Shown here piece after piece: positions 1 to 7,600 of a stretch of 64,000 nucleotides of DNA. The notes under the pieces were generated by a model. It did no database searches. It was not told where the DNA came from and saw only the letters and a list, made by a program, of their open reading frames with translations. Position numbers and translations under genes: made by a program. The DNA comes from an uncultured Eubacteriales bacterium (lineage in GTDB: Bacteria > Bacillota > Clostridia > Peptostreptococcales > Anaerovoracaceae). The stretch is taken from positions 1 through 64,000 of the forward strand of contig CAJTYS010000021.1 of the NCBI GenBank assembly GCA_910583765.1. Direction: 5' to 3'. The stretch's first letter is position 1. Each line of letters begins with the position of its first letter.

Positions 1-637
1 CGAGCCAGTCAACGGTCAAGATGAACGGCGCTTTCAGCGCCGCCGTTGACAGTCTCGCCCGTCTTTGCTAATGGGTAATCAAGGCGGGAAAGCCATTTTA
101 GGGCTTTCCCGCCCATTTCAATTTTGGGAGAAGAAAGGCCCCAAAATGAACGAGTGCGGCCAAACACTTTTAGGGATTGGCCACCTTGTCCACCCATCCA
201 GCGGGGCGGCGGGGAACGGTCAAGGCCGGGCGTCAGCCCATTCATTTCAGCCTTGACGGTTTCCTGCCGTCCTGCTACTTTTCCCGGAGTGTGGCCACAC
301 ATCTGGTCACGGTGTCCAGAGCTTTGGGACTTTTTGTCCCATAGGCCGGGGGCGGAGGACGAGGGACGGGGGCTTTCATAATACGCCCTGTCTGCTGCTG
401 AAATCAGCCCTTTGTTTCCGGCTTACCAGCCCCAAACAAAGCCCTGCTTTCCTGCCGCGTCAAATGCCCTTGCCCTCCCCGGCGGCAACGGTATTTTCAG
501 GGCAACGCCGACAGAGCGTATAACACACTACACTTTGCTCCGCAAAGTCGTGTGCCAAATGGGGCGCTGCCCCCTTTGGAAACCCCCGCAACAAACAGGT
601 GCTATGCACCCAGCCGGGAGCATAGCGCCGTTTGTTG
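1..637. other. Non-coding, hairpin-dense end of an integrated element
   Basis: No convincing gene lies here; the open frames have no ribosome site and no recognisable protein. The stretch is GC-rich, unlike the AT-rich DNA that follows. It holds a row of perfect or near-perfect stem-loops: 8-15 with 43-50 around an inner GGCGCT/AGCGCC hairpin; 83-94 with 102-113 (12 bp); 121-128 with 140-147; 326-330 with 336-340; 532-538 with 542-548; 555-565 with 569-579 (one mismatch); and 589-596 with 630-637, enclosing 601-607 with 620-626. The last one ends at the stop codon of the next gene. Such arrays occur in intergenic or transfer-origin regions of clostridial conjugative elements, but no relaxase is in view, so that role is inference. 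Confidence 0.5.
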
Positions 638-1378
638 TCAGCAGCCCGTTTCACGGTCTGCGTGTAGTTCCTTGTAAACTGACCTAAACCTCAGTTCAAA
701 ATCCTCCGAGCGTAACACCTGAATCTGATTAAACAGATAACGTTCCTGATTTTTTGCGATACAGTTGACAATCAGTGAACGATTCCATTCTGTCGGCTTT
801 TGTACAACAATCTGCTTTCCTTCAGATTCCTTGATGCAATTAACTTTTAAATCACAAATCAAAGCAGGACAATCATAGCTCTCATAATTTCCAAACCGTG
901 AACCATTTTTTGAAAAATCTACACCACACTCTACTCTAAGTTGTGCAAGTAATTCTTGCATATCTAGATAGAGCTGTTTGCCCAAAGTTCCCAAACCTGC
1001 ATGAACCTTTTGAATAAGCACTTCTTTCTGTGTATTCCAAAATTCATACACACAGCTCAAACGAGAGATTGGTTCCGATTTTTCCCAACTATTACTATAA
1101 GATAGCACAGGATTGCGTGTAGTCAGAATTGGGGCAATCAGTGTCCAATCTTTCAAAGGAATGTCTTCTGTTTCAGTCAGGCACTGTTCAAAATGTTTTG
1201 CTTCTTCCGAAGATAGAATAGCAAAGTAGACACCCAACTTCAACTTATTACTCTTATTCTTTTTTTTCTTCCAAGGACGGATTTCCTGTTCTGTAGAAAC
1301 AGAAAATCCATACAATAGAAGCTCTCGTTTATCAATAGAAATCGTTAGTAATTTTACAAAACGGTTATCAGCACCCAT
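638..1378 (-). CDS. Unknown protein of the integrated element
   Basis: A 246-aa protein of unknown function. The ATG at 1378 is preferred over the in-frame TTG at 1396 because AAAGGAGAT sits about 6 bases before it. No signal peptide or membrane segment is apparent. The N-terminal part has a basic patch (KKKKNKSNK, about residue 40), and the protein is otherwise mixed alpha/beta with scattered cysteines. Base composition is AT-rich, matching the recombinase gene beside it and unlike the ~50% GC chromosome after 2906, so it is probably cargo of the mobile element. I do not recognise a catalytic motif. The stop codon is immediately followed by the large hairpin at 589-637, a likely transcription end. 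Confidence 0.6.
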   Translation of the reverse strand: MGADNRFVKLLTISIDKRELLLYGFSVSTEQEIRPWKKKKNKSNKLKLGVYFAILSSEEAKHFEQCLTETEDIPLKDWTLIAPILTTRNPVLSYSNSWEKSEPISRLSCVYEFWNTQKEVLIQKVHAGLGTLGKQLYLDMQELLAQLRVECGVDFSKNGSRFGNYESYDCPALICDLKVNCIKESEGKQIVVQKPTEWNRSLIVNCIAKNQERYLFNQIQVLRSEDFELRFRSVYKELHADRETGC

Positions 1379-1716
1379 AGCCGTATCTCCTTTCAAGTGT
1401 ACATTTTCTTAGGTGATTGCAAAACTCTGAAAACCGCATAAAACCTAGCTTTTTTGAGCTTTCCTTTTGCAACACTCCTCACTAAAATTTTGACTTTTAT
1501 ATTCATTTGCACAATTTTTAGCTTAAACGATTCATTTCAAGTTCGTTTCTATACAAAGTGTATAAATTCTTGTCAGTGAGTTTCGCAACCGCCTAATACA
1601 TTTTCTAACACCTTTCTAAACAGCATTAAAGGCAGTTTCTATAAATGTTTAACATAGTCTATATTTCATTTGATCAATATTTTAACCCTTGTACCATTCA
1701 TCTTTTAGAACTTCAA
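1379..1716. other. AT-rich intergenic region without a gene
   Basis: Very AT-rich DNA with no supported gene. It contains a short inverted repeat, TATACA-aag-TGTATA at 1550-1564, that could be an operator for the downstream unknown gene. Translation of the minus strand just past the recombinase stop gives no zinc-ribbon sequence in the same frame, so the missing recombinase C-terminus is not simply behind one stop codon. Confidence 0.4.
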
Positions 1717-2649
1717 TCACTTAATATTTTTCTTCGAACTATACTTTTTTCCTTTTCTCTGTCTTCCATTTTCATCTTTCACCACATTACTCCTCCGAGC
1801 CTTCTCAATCTGTACTGCTTCAAAAACCTCCTTAGATATTATCGCAGGATTATTACCCGATGCCAAATAATGAACCTCTCTTTTACCAGATTTTAAAAGT
1901 CGAACATCTCCAGTATATTTCTCATTGCTCAGCATAACATCAATAGTTCTCTTGCACCACTTCGCCTTTCCTGTTGGTGATAGAATTTTCCGTTTTTCAA
2001 GTTTCTTGATAATACCTACGACACTTTGTCCACCAAGATATAAATCGAATATCAGTTTAACATTTTTAGCTTTCTCTTCATCAATCACTAAATGACCTTC
2101 CTCATTATGTTTGTAGCCATAACACTTTCTATCATAAAGTTTTGAAGTTCCCTGTGCTGCTCGTTGCTTAATACCCCATTTAATATTTTCACTTCTTGAT
2201 TCATTTTCAGCTTGTGCAATGGACTCAATTACAGACACCATCAAGTCACTGTTAGTATTGGCTGTGTCTAAGCTATTTCCTTCAAATATTACACGAACGC
2301 CTAACATTTTTAATTGATTAAAGGCATCTAAAACTTCAACGATATCTCTTCCGAACCTGCTGACATCTTTCGTTATAACTATCTCCAGCTTATGAGATTT
2401 GCAATCTTCCAGCATTCGATTAAACTCTTTTCGTGATGAGCCTGTCTTACTTGTCGCGATATCCATATAAACATCTGCCAAAAGCCATTGTGGTACAGTA
2501 GCTGTTAATCTTGTCAGATGAGATACCTGGGCAGTCAGGCTTTGGAGCTGCTCCATGCTATTTGTACTTACACGGCAGTAAATCCCGACACGCTTTTCTC
2601 TCTTTGGCGGGTTAGCAGGAATGTAATGAACCTTTGGATTATTTGGCAT
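1717..2649 (-). CDS. Serine recombinase (resolvase/integrase family), short form
   Basis: A 310-aa serine recombinase that would cut and rejoin DNA at attachment sites through a 5'-phosphoserine intermediate. The N-terminal catalytic domain spans about residues 20-165, with the nucleophile serine in YCRVSTNSMEQ and the conserved arginines in SSRKEF and VSRFGRD. A recombinase DNA-binding domain follows (about 190-290; KCYGY, WCKRTIDVMLSNEKYTGD). Family members of this kind normally go on for another 150-200 residues with a Cys-rich zinc ribbon and coiled coil. Here the protein ends at YSSKKNIK, just where that part should start, so it is probably truncated. It reads away from the rlmD 3' end, the usual place for the integrase gene of an integrated element. 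Confidence 0.85.
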   Translation of the reverse strand: MPNNPKVHYIPANPPKREKRVGIYCRVSTNSMEQLQSLTAQVSHLTRLTATVPQWLLADVYMDIATSKTGSSRKEFNRMLEDCKSHKLEIVITKDVSRFGRDIVEVLDAFNQLKMLGVRVIFEGNSLDTANTNSDLMVSVIESIAQAENESRSENIKWGIKQRAAQGTSKLYDRKCYGYKHNEEGHLVIDEEKAKNVKLIFDLYLGGQSVVGIIKKLEKRKILSPTGKAKWCKRTIDVMLSNEKYTGDVRLLKSGKREVHYLASGNNPAIISKEVFEAVQIEKARRSNVVKDENGRQRKGKKYSSKKNIK

Positions 2650-2737
2650 ATTTTCTCACCTATCCGTTTTCGACTAATTATCATTCATTAGTCTTTCCCA
2701 GATGGTGATTAGTCTATACATCAATCCTGTCAACTAC

Positions 2738-2890
2738 AATAATCCTGTCTACACAACCTACCCCTAAAGCTATTCTGTCAACTCAACTATGCCATTTGAT
2801 ATGTTCCCAAAGCCTTGATTTTACGGCATTTGACAGGATTATTAACATTGAAAAACCGCTCTTCAAATGCCACAAATCCCTTAAAATCAA
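2738..2890. repeat. Nested inverted repeats at the element/rlmD junction
   Basis: Between the recombinase start and the rlmD stop lie several inverted repeats: AATAATCCTGTC (2738-2749) with GACAGGATTATT (2832-2843), 12 of 12 matching; GGCATTTGA (2825-2833) with TCAAATGCC (2863-2871); and TTGATTTTA (2815-2823) with TAAAATCAA (2882-2890). The last two pairs nest to form a long imperfect stem. CTGTCAACT also occurs twice directly (2728 and 2775). The position between a serine recombinase gene and a chromosomal gene fits an attachment site or recombinase binding region. It could also be the rlmD terminator, since the stem lies just downstream of the rlmD stop. Confidence 0.45.
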
Positions 2891-2905
2891 AGCCTTTTCA
2901 CACAT

Positions 2906-4066
2906 CTACTTTTCAACCCTTGACATCAACACGACACACTCCACATGCTTTGTCCCCGCAAAATTATCAAAAGCCTTCAGCGTCCTCACTTCATACCCAT
3001 AATACTGCAAATAATACAAATTCTCTGCCAGCGTCTTAGGATTGCAGGAAATATACAGAATCTGCTCCACCCCATAGCCGATGATCTTGTCCAGCGCCTT
3101 TGGCGAGATCCCCACTCGAGGCGGATCCACCACGATCACATCTGGCTTCTCTGTCACAGTCTCCAGCACCTCAAAGACATCGCCCGCAAGGAACTCACAA
3201 TTGTCCAGTCCATTGAGAGCAGCATTCTCCCTAGCGGCCTCCACCGCCTCTTCCACGATTTCCACGCCCACGGCCTTTCTCGCTTTCTTGGCCATGGTCT
3301 GGGTGATGGTGCCTGTCCCGCAGAACAGATCGAACACCGTTTTCCCGCTGAAATCGTCGATCAGCCCAATGGCATAGGAATAAAGCTGTTCCACGGCTTC
3401 CACATTAGTCTGGAAAAAGGAAAAAGCGCTGACCTTGAAATCCAGCCCCATGATCTTCTCCATGTAATAATCCCGACCGCAAAGCACTTTCAGCTCTTCG
3501 CAGTAAACCGCGTCAGCCAGTCGGTCATTGAAGGTCCGCAGGATGCCCACCAATTCATGCTCCAGCTCTAAACCCCGCAGAACCGCCACATAACCGGCCT
3601 CATCGAATCCCGGCTCCGTGGAAGTCACCAAATTCACCAGCAATTCACCGGTGTGAACGCCCCGCCGGATGATCAAATGGCGCAGCAAACCCTTATGGGA
3701 CTTTTTATGATAAAAGGCATAGCCCTGTTCCTGGCAAAAATCCAAAGTCGCCCGCAGGATCTTGTTGAAATCCTCATGGACCAGCTGGCACTCGTCCACA
3801 GTGACAATGGACATGAAATGCTTTTTTCGGTGCATACCCAGAGTCATCTCTCCGCCCTTTTCCATGTCGCCAAAAGTGTATTCCATCTTGTTGCGATAGC
3901 CGTACTGACCAGGGCTGGGCTGGATCGGCAAAATCTCACCACAGTGGATCTCCTTTTTCTCCAGCAGCCGCAGGACTTCCTGCTCCTTTATGTTCAACTG
4001 TTCTTCATAAGGTACGCCCTGATATAGGCATCCCCCGCAAAACTCGTTATGTTTACAGATCTCCAT
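2906..4066 (-). CDS. rlmD: 23S rRNA (uracil-5-)-methyltransferase, RlmD/RumA family
   Basis: A 386-aa S-adenosylmethionine-dependent RNA uridine C5-methyltransferase. The N-terminus carries cysteines of the family's iron-sulfur site (CKHNEFCGGC, residues 4-13) but no preceding TRAM domain, so this is a short-form member. The methyl-donor fold shows FDLFCGTGTITQ (about 245) and VVDPPRVG (about 315). The catalytic cysteine is in YISCNPKTL (about 340), and the gene ends normally with SRVEK. The Gram-positive RlmCD type and tRNA-modifying TrmA relatives are hard to separate by eye, so the exact target base is uncertain. It lies downstream of tgt on the same strand. Its intact 3' end borders the mobile element, and rumA genes are known integration sites for some streptococcal elements. 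Confidence 0.88.
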   Translation of the reverse strand: MEICKHNEFCGGCLYQGVPYEEQLNIKEQEVLRLLEKKEIHCGEILPIQPSPGQYGYRNKMEYTFGDMEKGGEMTLGMHRKKHFMSIVTVDECQLVHEDFNKILRATLDFCQEQGYAFYHKKSHKGLLRHLIIRRGVHTGELLVNLVTSTEPGFDEAGYVAVLRGLELEHELVGILRTFNDRLADAVYCEELKVLCGRDYYMEKIMGLDFKVSAFSFFQTNVEAVEQLYSYAIGLIDDFSGKTVFDLFCGTGTITQTMAKKARKAVGVEIVEEAVEAARENAALNGLDNCEFLAGDVFEVLETVTEKPDVIVVDPPRVGISPKALDKIIGYGVEQILYISCNPKTLAENLYYLQYYGYEVRTLKAFDNFAGTKHVECVVLMSRVEK

Positions 4067-4244
4067 CGACTTTTCCTCACTTCATCAAATTCTCAGCAAA
4101 CCATCGCGTCACAGAACGTCCCGTGGTCTCGCCCCTTCCTCGCAGCCCTCGTGAAACGGCTCCGCCATGTGGCACAGACCGTTCAACTGTCCAATTTCCA
4201 GGCTATGCCGTCCGGTGATGTGGTCCCTGTGCTGCGGCTGCCAA

Positions 4245-5363
4245 CTAAAACCTGCCATACGCAGCATAAAATTCTTTCTTGTATTCCAAGAAACGGTCCT
4301 CTTCTATGGACTTCCTGATATTCTTCATTAAATTCACAAGAAAATGCAGGTTATGATTGGACAGCAGCATGGCGGACAAGATCTCATCGCACTTGAACAA
4401 ATGCCGCAGATAAGCTCTGGAATAATTGCGGCAGGTGTAGCAGTCGCACTCTGGATCCAGCGGTGTGAAATCCCGCTCATATTTAGCGTTCTTGATATTC
4501 ACCCTGCCCGCGGAAGTCATCGCCATGCCGTGGCGGGCGATCCTGGTAGGCAGCACGCAGTCGAACATGTCCACGCCCCGCTCTACGCCCTCGAACAAGT
4601 AATCTGGCGTCCCCACGCCCATCAAATAACGAGGTTTGTCCGCTGGAAGATGGTCCACGCAATCATCCAAAATCTCGCACATCAATTCCTTGGGCTCTCC
4701 CACGCTGAGACCGCCGATCGCATAGCCTGGCAGATCTAATTCCACGATCTCCTCAGCGGACTGCCTGCGCAAATCCTTGTACATGCCCCCCTGCATGATA
4801 CCAAACAGAGCCTGGTTCTCTGTGTCTTTCTGCGCTGCTTTACAGCGTTTTAGCCAGCGGGTCGTCCGCTCCATGGATTGTTTCACATAATCCCGATCAG
4901 CAGGATACGGCGCGCATTCATCAAAAGCCATCATAATGTCCGATCCCAGAGCAGTCTGCACTTCTATGGATTTTTCCGGAGAAAGCATGTGCTTGGAACC
5001 ATCGATGTGGGAACGAAACTCCACGCCTTCCTCTGTGATCTTCCTCAGATCCCCCAGGCTGAACACCTGAAACCCGCCGCTGTCCGTAAGGATGGGCCTG
5101 TCCCAGTTCATGAACTTGTGGAGTCCGCCTGCTTCCCGCACCACGTCATGCCCAGGCCTGAGATACAGGTGATACGTATTGGAAAGAATGATCTCCGCTC
5201 CCAGCTCCTTCACTTCCTCCGGCCGCATGGCCTTTACCGTGGCCGCTGTTCCCACCGGCATGAACACCGGAGTTTCGATCACACCGTGAGGCGCCCGCAC
5301 CCTCCCTCTCCTGGCTTTTGTTTTTTCATCTTTTTTTATCAATTCATATGTTACTGCTGCCAT
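4245..5363 (-). CDS. tgt: Queuine/preQ1 tRNA-guanine transglycosylase
   Basis: A 372-aa enzyme, full family length, that exchanges guanine-34 of GUN anticodons for preQ1 in queuosine synthesis. Visible hallmarks are TDSGGFQVFSL (about 93, general acid/base Asp), GGLSVGEP (about 217), FDCVLPTRIARHG (about 266, nucleophile Asp) and the C-terminal zinc site CDCYTC with a His in LLSNHNLH. AAGGAGAGACA precedes the ATG at 5363. In most Firmicutes tgt follows queA directly and is followed by yajC; here a YARHG/Asn-Pro-repeat operon lies between queA and tgt, and rlmD follows instead of yajC. The 178 bases between tgt and rlmD hold no supported gene. Confidence 0.97.
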   Translation of the reverse strand: MAAVTYELIKKDEKTKARRGRVRAPHGVIETPVFMPVGTAATVKAMRPEEVKELGAEIILSNTYHLYLRPGHDVVREAGGLHKFMNWDRPILTDSGGFQVFSLGDLRKITEEGVEFRSHIDGSKHMLSPEKSIEVQTALGSDIMMAFDECAPYPADRDYVKQSMERTTRWLKRCKAAQKDTENQALFGIMQGGMYKDLRRQSAEEIVELDLPGYAIGGLSVGEPKELMCEILDDCVDHLPADKPRYLMGVGTPDYLFEGVERGVDMFDCVLPTRIARHGMAMTSAGRVNIKNAKYERDFTPLDPECDCYTCRNYSRAYLRHLFKCDEILSAMLLSNHNLHFLVNLMKNIRKSIEEDRFLEYKKEFYAAYGRF

Positions 5364-5497
5364 TGTCTCTCCTTTATGCTTCTTGATATTTCACGGCCCG
5401 CGGCCTTTTGTGCTCTTTTTTCGATAGCCCTATTATCATACCATACCCTATTTAGTTTTTAAACAGGCAGGCGTATAATATTGCCCAAAGAAAATCG

Positions 5498-5608
5498 ATG
5501 TTCTACACACAAAAAGGAGTGAGCTTTTCAGTCTGTGGCCACGGCCTCTTCTTGGAGGATCCGGAAAAATTCAATAAAGAGCTAAAAGATTTCTTATCCG
5601 AAAACTGA
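5498..5608 (+). pseudogene. C-terminal remnant of an alpha/beta hydrolase
   Basis: A 36-codon open frame whose last 24 residues (from GHGLFLEDPEKFNKEL onward) match the end of prolyl-aminopeptidase or haloperoxidase-like alpha/beta hydrolases: the catalytic His of the GHGLFLE motif followed by the final amphipathic helix. The rest of the enzyme (serine nucleophile and acid) is absent upstream, where the tgt promoter region begins. It is therefore a decayed gene end, not a working enzyme. It sits beside the Asn-Pro-repeat operon, suggesting past rearrangement between queA and tgt. Confidence 0.7.
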
Positions 5609-5612
5609 TAAA

Positions 5613-5665
5613 CAAAAGCGCTGCCTATGAATCATCTCCAGGATGTCGCTCATGGGCAGCGTTTT
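5613..5665 (-). terminator. Probable terminator of the YARHG/repeat-protein operon
   Basis: Inverted repeat GCTGCC (5620-5625) with GGCAGC (5655-5660), flanked by AAAA on one side and TTTT on the other, with a long loop. It lies 40 bases after the repeat-protein stop on the minus strand and also just past the hydrolase remnant on the plus strand, so it may work in both directions. Confidence 0.5.
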
Positions 5666-5705
5666 CACTCTTTATCTGTTTCTGCTAACTCTATATGCCA
5701 GCAAT

Positions 5706-6458
5706 CTACTCAGATTTGCCTTCTTCATGATCTTCACTTTGTTCGATTTCTGAACTTCCCTCACCCGCAGGCACGTCTGTATCCTCATCCTTGCTCTTTG
5801 CTTTCTTCTTTTTTCTCCAAAGGATCAGGGCTGCCCCCGCTGCCACAAGGATCAGCACAACATACAGCCAAAAAGGAACGACGCCTTTCTTCCGATTTGC
5901 CGCTGCTTGGGTTCCTTCGTCATCTGCGGTCTTGTTTCCTTTTCCAGAGCGCACAGAACCCTTTCCGCCAGCAGCGTCATCGCCTGCCGTGCTCTCTATC
6001 AACTGGGAACGCTTTGGGACGTTTGGAGCATTTGGCTCGTTTGCCGCATTTGGTCCATTTGGCGAATTGGGGCCATTGGGCGTATTAGCCTGATTGGGAG
6101 AATTAGGCGAATTCCCTCGGTTCACATTGCGGGAAGGATCCAGCTCATTAGGACTATTTGGCTGGTTCGGCGCATTGGCGCTATTGGGGGAATTCGGCTC
6201 ATTGGGATCATTTACGCCATTAGGCGAATTGGAGCCATTGGGCTGATTCGTGCTGCCGCTGTAAGGCCCTTGAGAATTAGGCTGGTTCGGCGCATTAGGG
6301 CTGTTCGGTTTATTGGATGCTCTAGAAATCGCAGCAGCATCGCTCTGCGCCTGTCCCTTTTGCCCGCTTGCCGATTCTACTGCTCCATATGCGCTGGCCG
6401 CTGATATCAATACCACCAAGGCAACCATGAATAAAACCAAAATTCTTTTTCGCAGCAT
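5706..6458 (-). CDS. Exported, membrane-anchored Asn-Pro-repeat protein
   Basis: A 250-aa low-complexity envelope protein of unknown function. Residues 1-25 form a signal peptide (MLRKR followed by a hydrophobic core ending SAASAYGA). Residues 49-149 are built from Pro-Asn-x triplets, with about 20 Pro-Asn pairs (for example NSPNAPNQPNS, TPNGPNSPNGPN), interrupted by short non-repeat segments. A membrane helix (about 194-214, FWLYVVLILVAAGAALILW) is followed by RKKKKAK and an acidic cytoplasmic tail. The layout suggests a flexible extracellular stalk held in the membrane; no sortase motif is present. It starts 4 bases after the YARHG gene, so the two are one operon. The repeat resembles the Asn-Pro repeats of Plasmodium circumsporozoite protein in composition only. 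Confidence 0.8.
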   Translation of the reverse strand: MLRKRILVLFMVALVVLISAASAYGAVESASGQKGQAQSDAAAISRASNKPNSPNAPNQPNSQGPYSGSTNQPNGSNSPNGVNDPNEPNSPNSANAPNQPNSPNELDPSRNVNRGNSPNSPNQANTPNGPNSPNGPNAANEPNAPNVPKRSQLIESTAGDDAAGGKGSVRSGKGNKTADDEGTQAAANRKKGVVPFWLYVVLILVAAGAALILWRKKKKAKSKDEDTDVPAGEGSSEIEQSEDHEEGKSE

Positions 6459-6462
6459 CGCC

Positions 6463-7401
6463 TTACTGCCCCTGTTCCATACTCAAGATCAAATCCACGT
6501 TTCGCAGCTCATATTCATTCAGCTCTTCAGTATGCTCCGCGTCAAAGGTCTCGCCATCAATCGTTCCTTCATACCAATCTTTGCTCTCAAAATAAGCAGA
6601 CAGTTCCGGATCCCCGAATATCCTCCCATGCCTTGCCATGATCTCATTTCGCGCGAGCCGCAATTCTTTTGGAGAAAGCCCCTCCAAATCTTCCATGGTC
6701 AGATATTCTTCCGCGCTGTTTGGCAGGATATAATCATCGTCTTCTTCCGAAGCTTCAGAGGATTCTTCTATAGGCTTTGTGGCCTTTTTTGCTGTCTCGG
6801 GCTTCTTTGGAACAGGAGCCGTGTCTTTTACCCGCTGCACATCGTAATAAGTCTCTTTTCCATTGTTGAGCACGCTTTTCCATTGAATCTTGCGACCTTT
6901 AAATGTCAATACGCCATTGCCGCTGTTTCCATGCCCATCATCGGAAAAAGCATAATAAGCTTCTCCATCTCGGGTGACGGCTCCTACATCATCGACCACG
7001 ATGCTGTCATGAGATGCGTTTCCATCATAATATTCCAGGGAAATCAGCAGCGTCCCACCGCTGACCGAATGGATTCGCAGCTTCACTCCGCCCTCTTTCT
7101 GTGCGTCTTTCGACGCGTCCTCTTGCCAAACACCTACATAATCACTGTAATTCATGGAATCCGGCGATTGAAACACTGTACTGTTGACCGCTGCCACTGT
7201 CCCTAATATGATCAAGAGTACCACAATGATCAATGCGATATATTTGGGCTGGATGGGAAACTCCCTTTCCCGCTCTGACCTTAATTTGAATTTGTAACCC
7301 TGTCCCTCCTTGGGCGCTGACGCGCTTTGAGATCCAGGCGAAGCTCCGTCTATTTGTCGGGATCCTGTTTGCTGAGACTCCTGTTTTTTTTCATCTGACA
7401 T
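6463..7401 (-). CDS. Membrane protein with C-terminal YARHG domain
   Basis: A 312-aa protein with a hydrophilic N-terminal cytoplasmic part, one membrane helix (about 54-72, YIALIIVVLLIILGTVA) and an extracellular part. The C-terminus (about 235-305) is a YARHG domain: LRLARNEIMARHGRIFGDPEL, then YFESKDWYEGTI and a closing LNEYELRNVDLI. YARHG domains occur in surface proteins of Firmicutes and are thought to be extracellular; their ligand is not established. The middle part (about 85-185) resembles a beta-rich lipocalin-like sheet but I cannot name it. It has its own promoter at 7527-7555 and is followed by the Asn-Pro-repeat gene. Confidence 0.88.
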   Translation of the reverse strand: MSDEKKQESQQTGSRQIDGASPGSQSASAPKEGQGYKFKLRSEREREFPIQPKYIALIIVVLLIILGTVAAVNSTVFQSPDSMNYSDYVGVWQEDASKDAQKEGGVKLRIHSVSGGTLLISLEYYDGNASHDSIVVDDVGAVTRDGEAYYAFSDDGHGNSGNGVLTFKGRKIQWKSVLNNGKETYYDVQRVKDTAPVPKKPETAKKATKPIEESSEASEEDDDYILPNSAEEYLTMEDLEGLSPKELRLARNEIMARHGRIFGDPELSAYFESKDWYEGTIDGETFDAEHTEELNEYELRNVDLILSMEQGQ

Positions 7402-7526
7402 TTGTTTTTTCTATCCTTTTCTAAATTTATATGGCAATGCCGCGGCAGATCCGGCCCTGTCTTGAAATCCGATGTTCTAAGGATCATTACGGCATCCTAT
7501 GTTTTTCTCAATGAGCAGCTTTCTTT

Positions 7527-7555
7527 ATAATAGTCCAATCGCTGCCACAAGTCAA
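7527..7555 (-). promoter_or_regulatory. Promoter of the YARHG/repeat-protein operon
   Basis: On the minus strand TTGACT (7550-7555), a 17-base spacer and TATTAT (7527-7532). This is near-consensus sigma-A spacing and gives an untranslated leader of about 120 bases before the ATG at 7401. It shows that the operon is transcribed independently of queA-ruvB upstream. Confidence 0.7.
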
Positions 7556-7600
7556 ATTTTCTGGTGAAACTTCATCAATGTCACACAAGAATCTTGCCTG

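Noticed and set aside
2945..3571. 208-codon open frame on the plus strand
   Set aside because: It lies antisense to the rlmD-like gene, which has all family motifs, and it has no ribosome site or recognisable domain.
4067..4244. Possible RNA element between tgt and rlmD
   Set aside because: I found no stem-loop with a T run, no riboswitch core and no tRNA-like fold.
4109..4258. 49-codon minus-strand frame overlapping the tgt 3' end
   Set aside because: It has no ribosome site, and its start lies inside tgt codons. The sequence matches no family I know, so it was left as intergenic.
6000..6310. Short direct repeats that could look like a CRISPR or minisatellite array
   Set aside because: The period is 9 bases and stays in frame with Pro-Asn-x codons, with no spacers; it is coding repeat DNA.
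5907..7206. Long plus-strand frames opposite the repeat and YARHG genes, one with regular Arg-Arg-Ile motifs
   Set aside because: They are shadows created by the 9-base Asn-Pro repeat read on the other strand; the minus-strand products have a signal peptide, domain and promoter.
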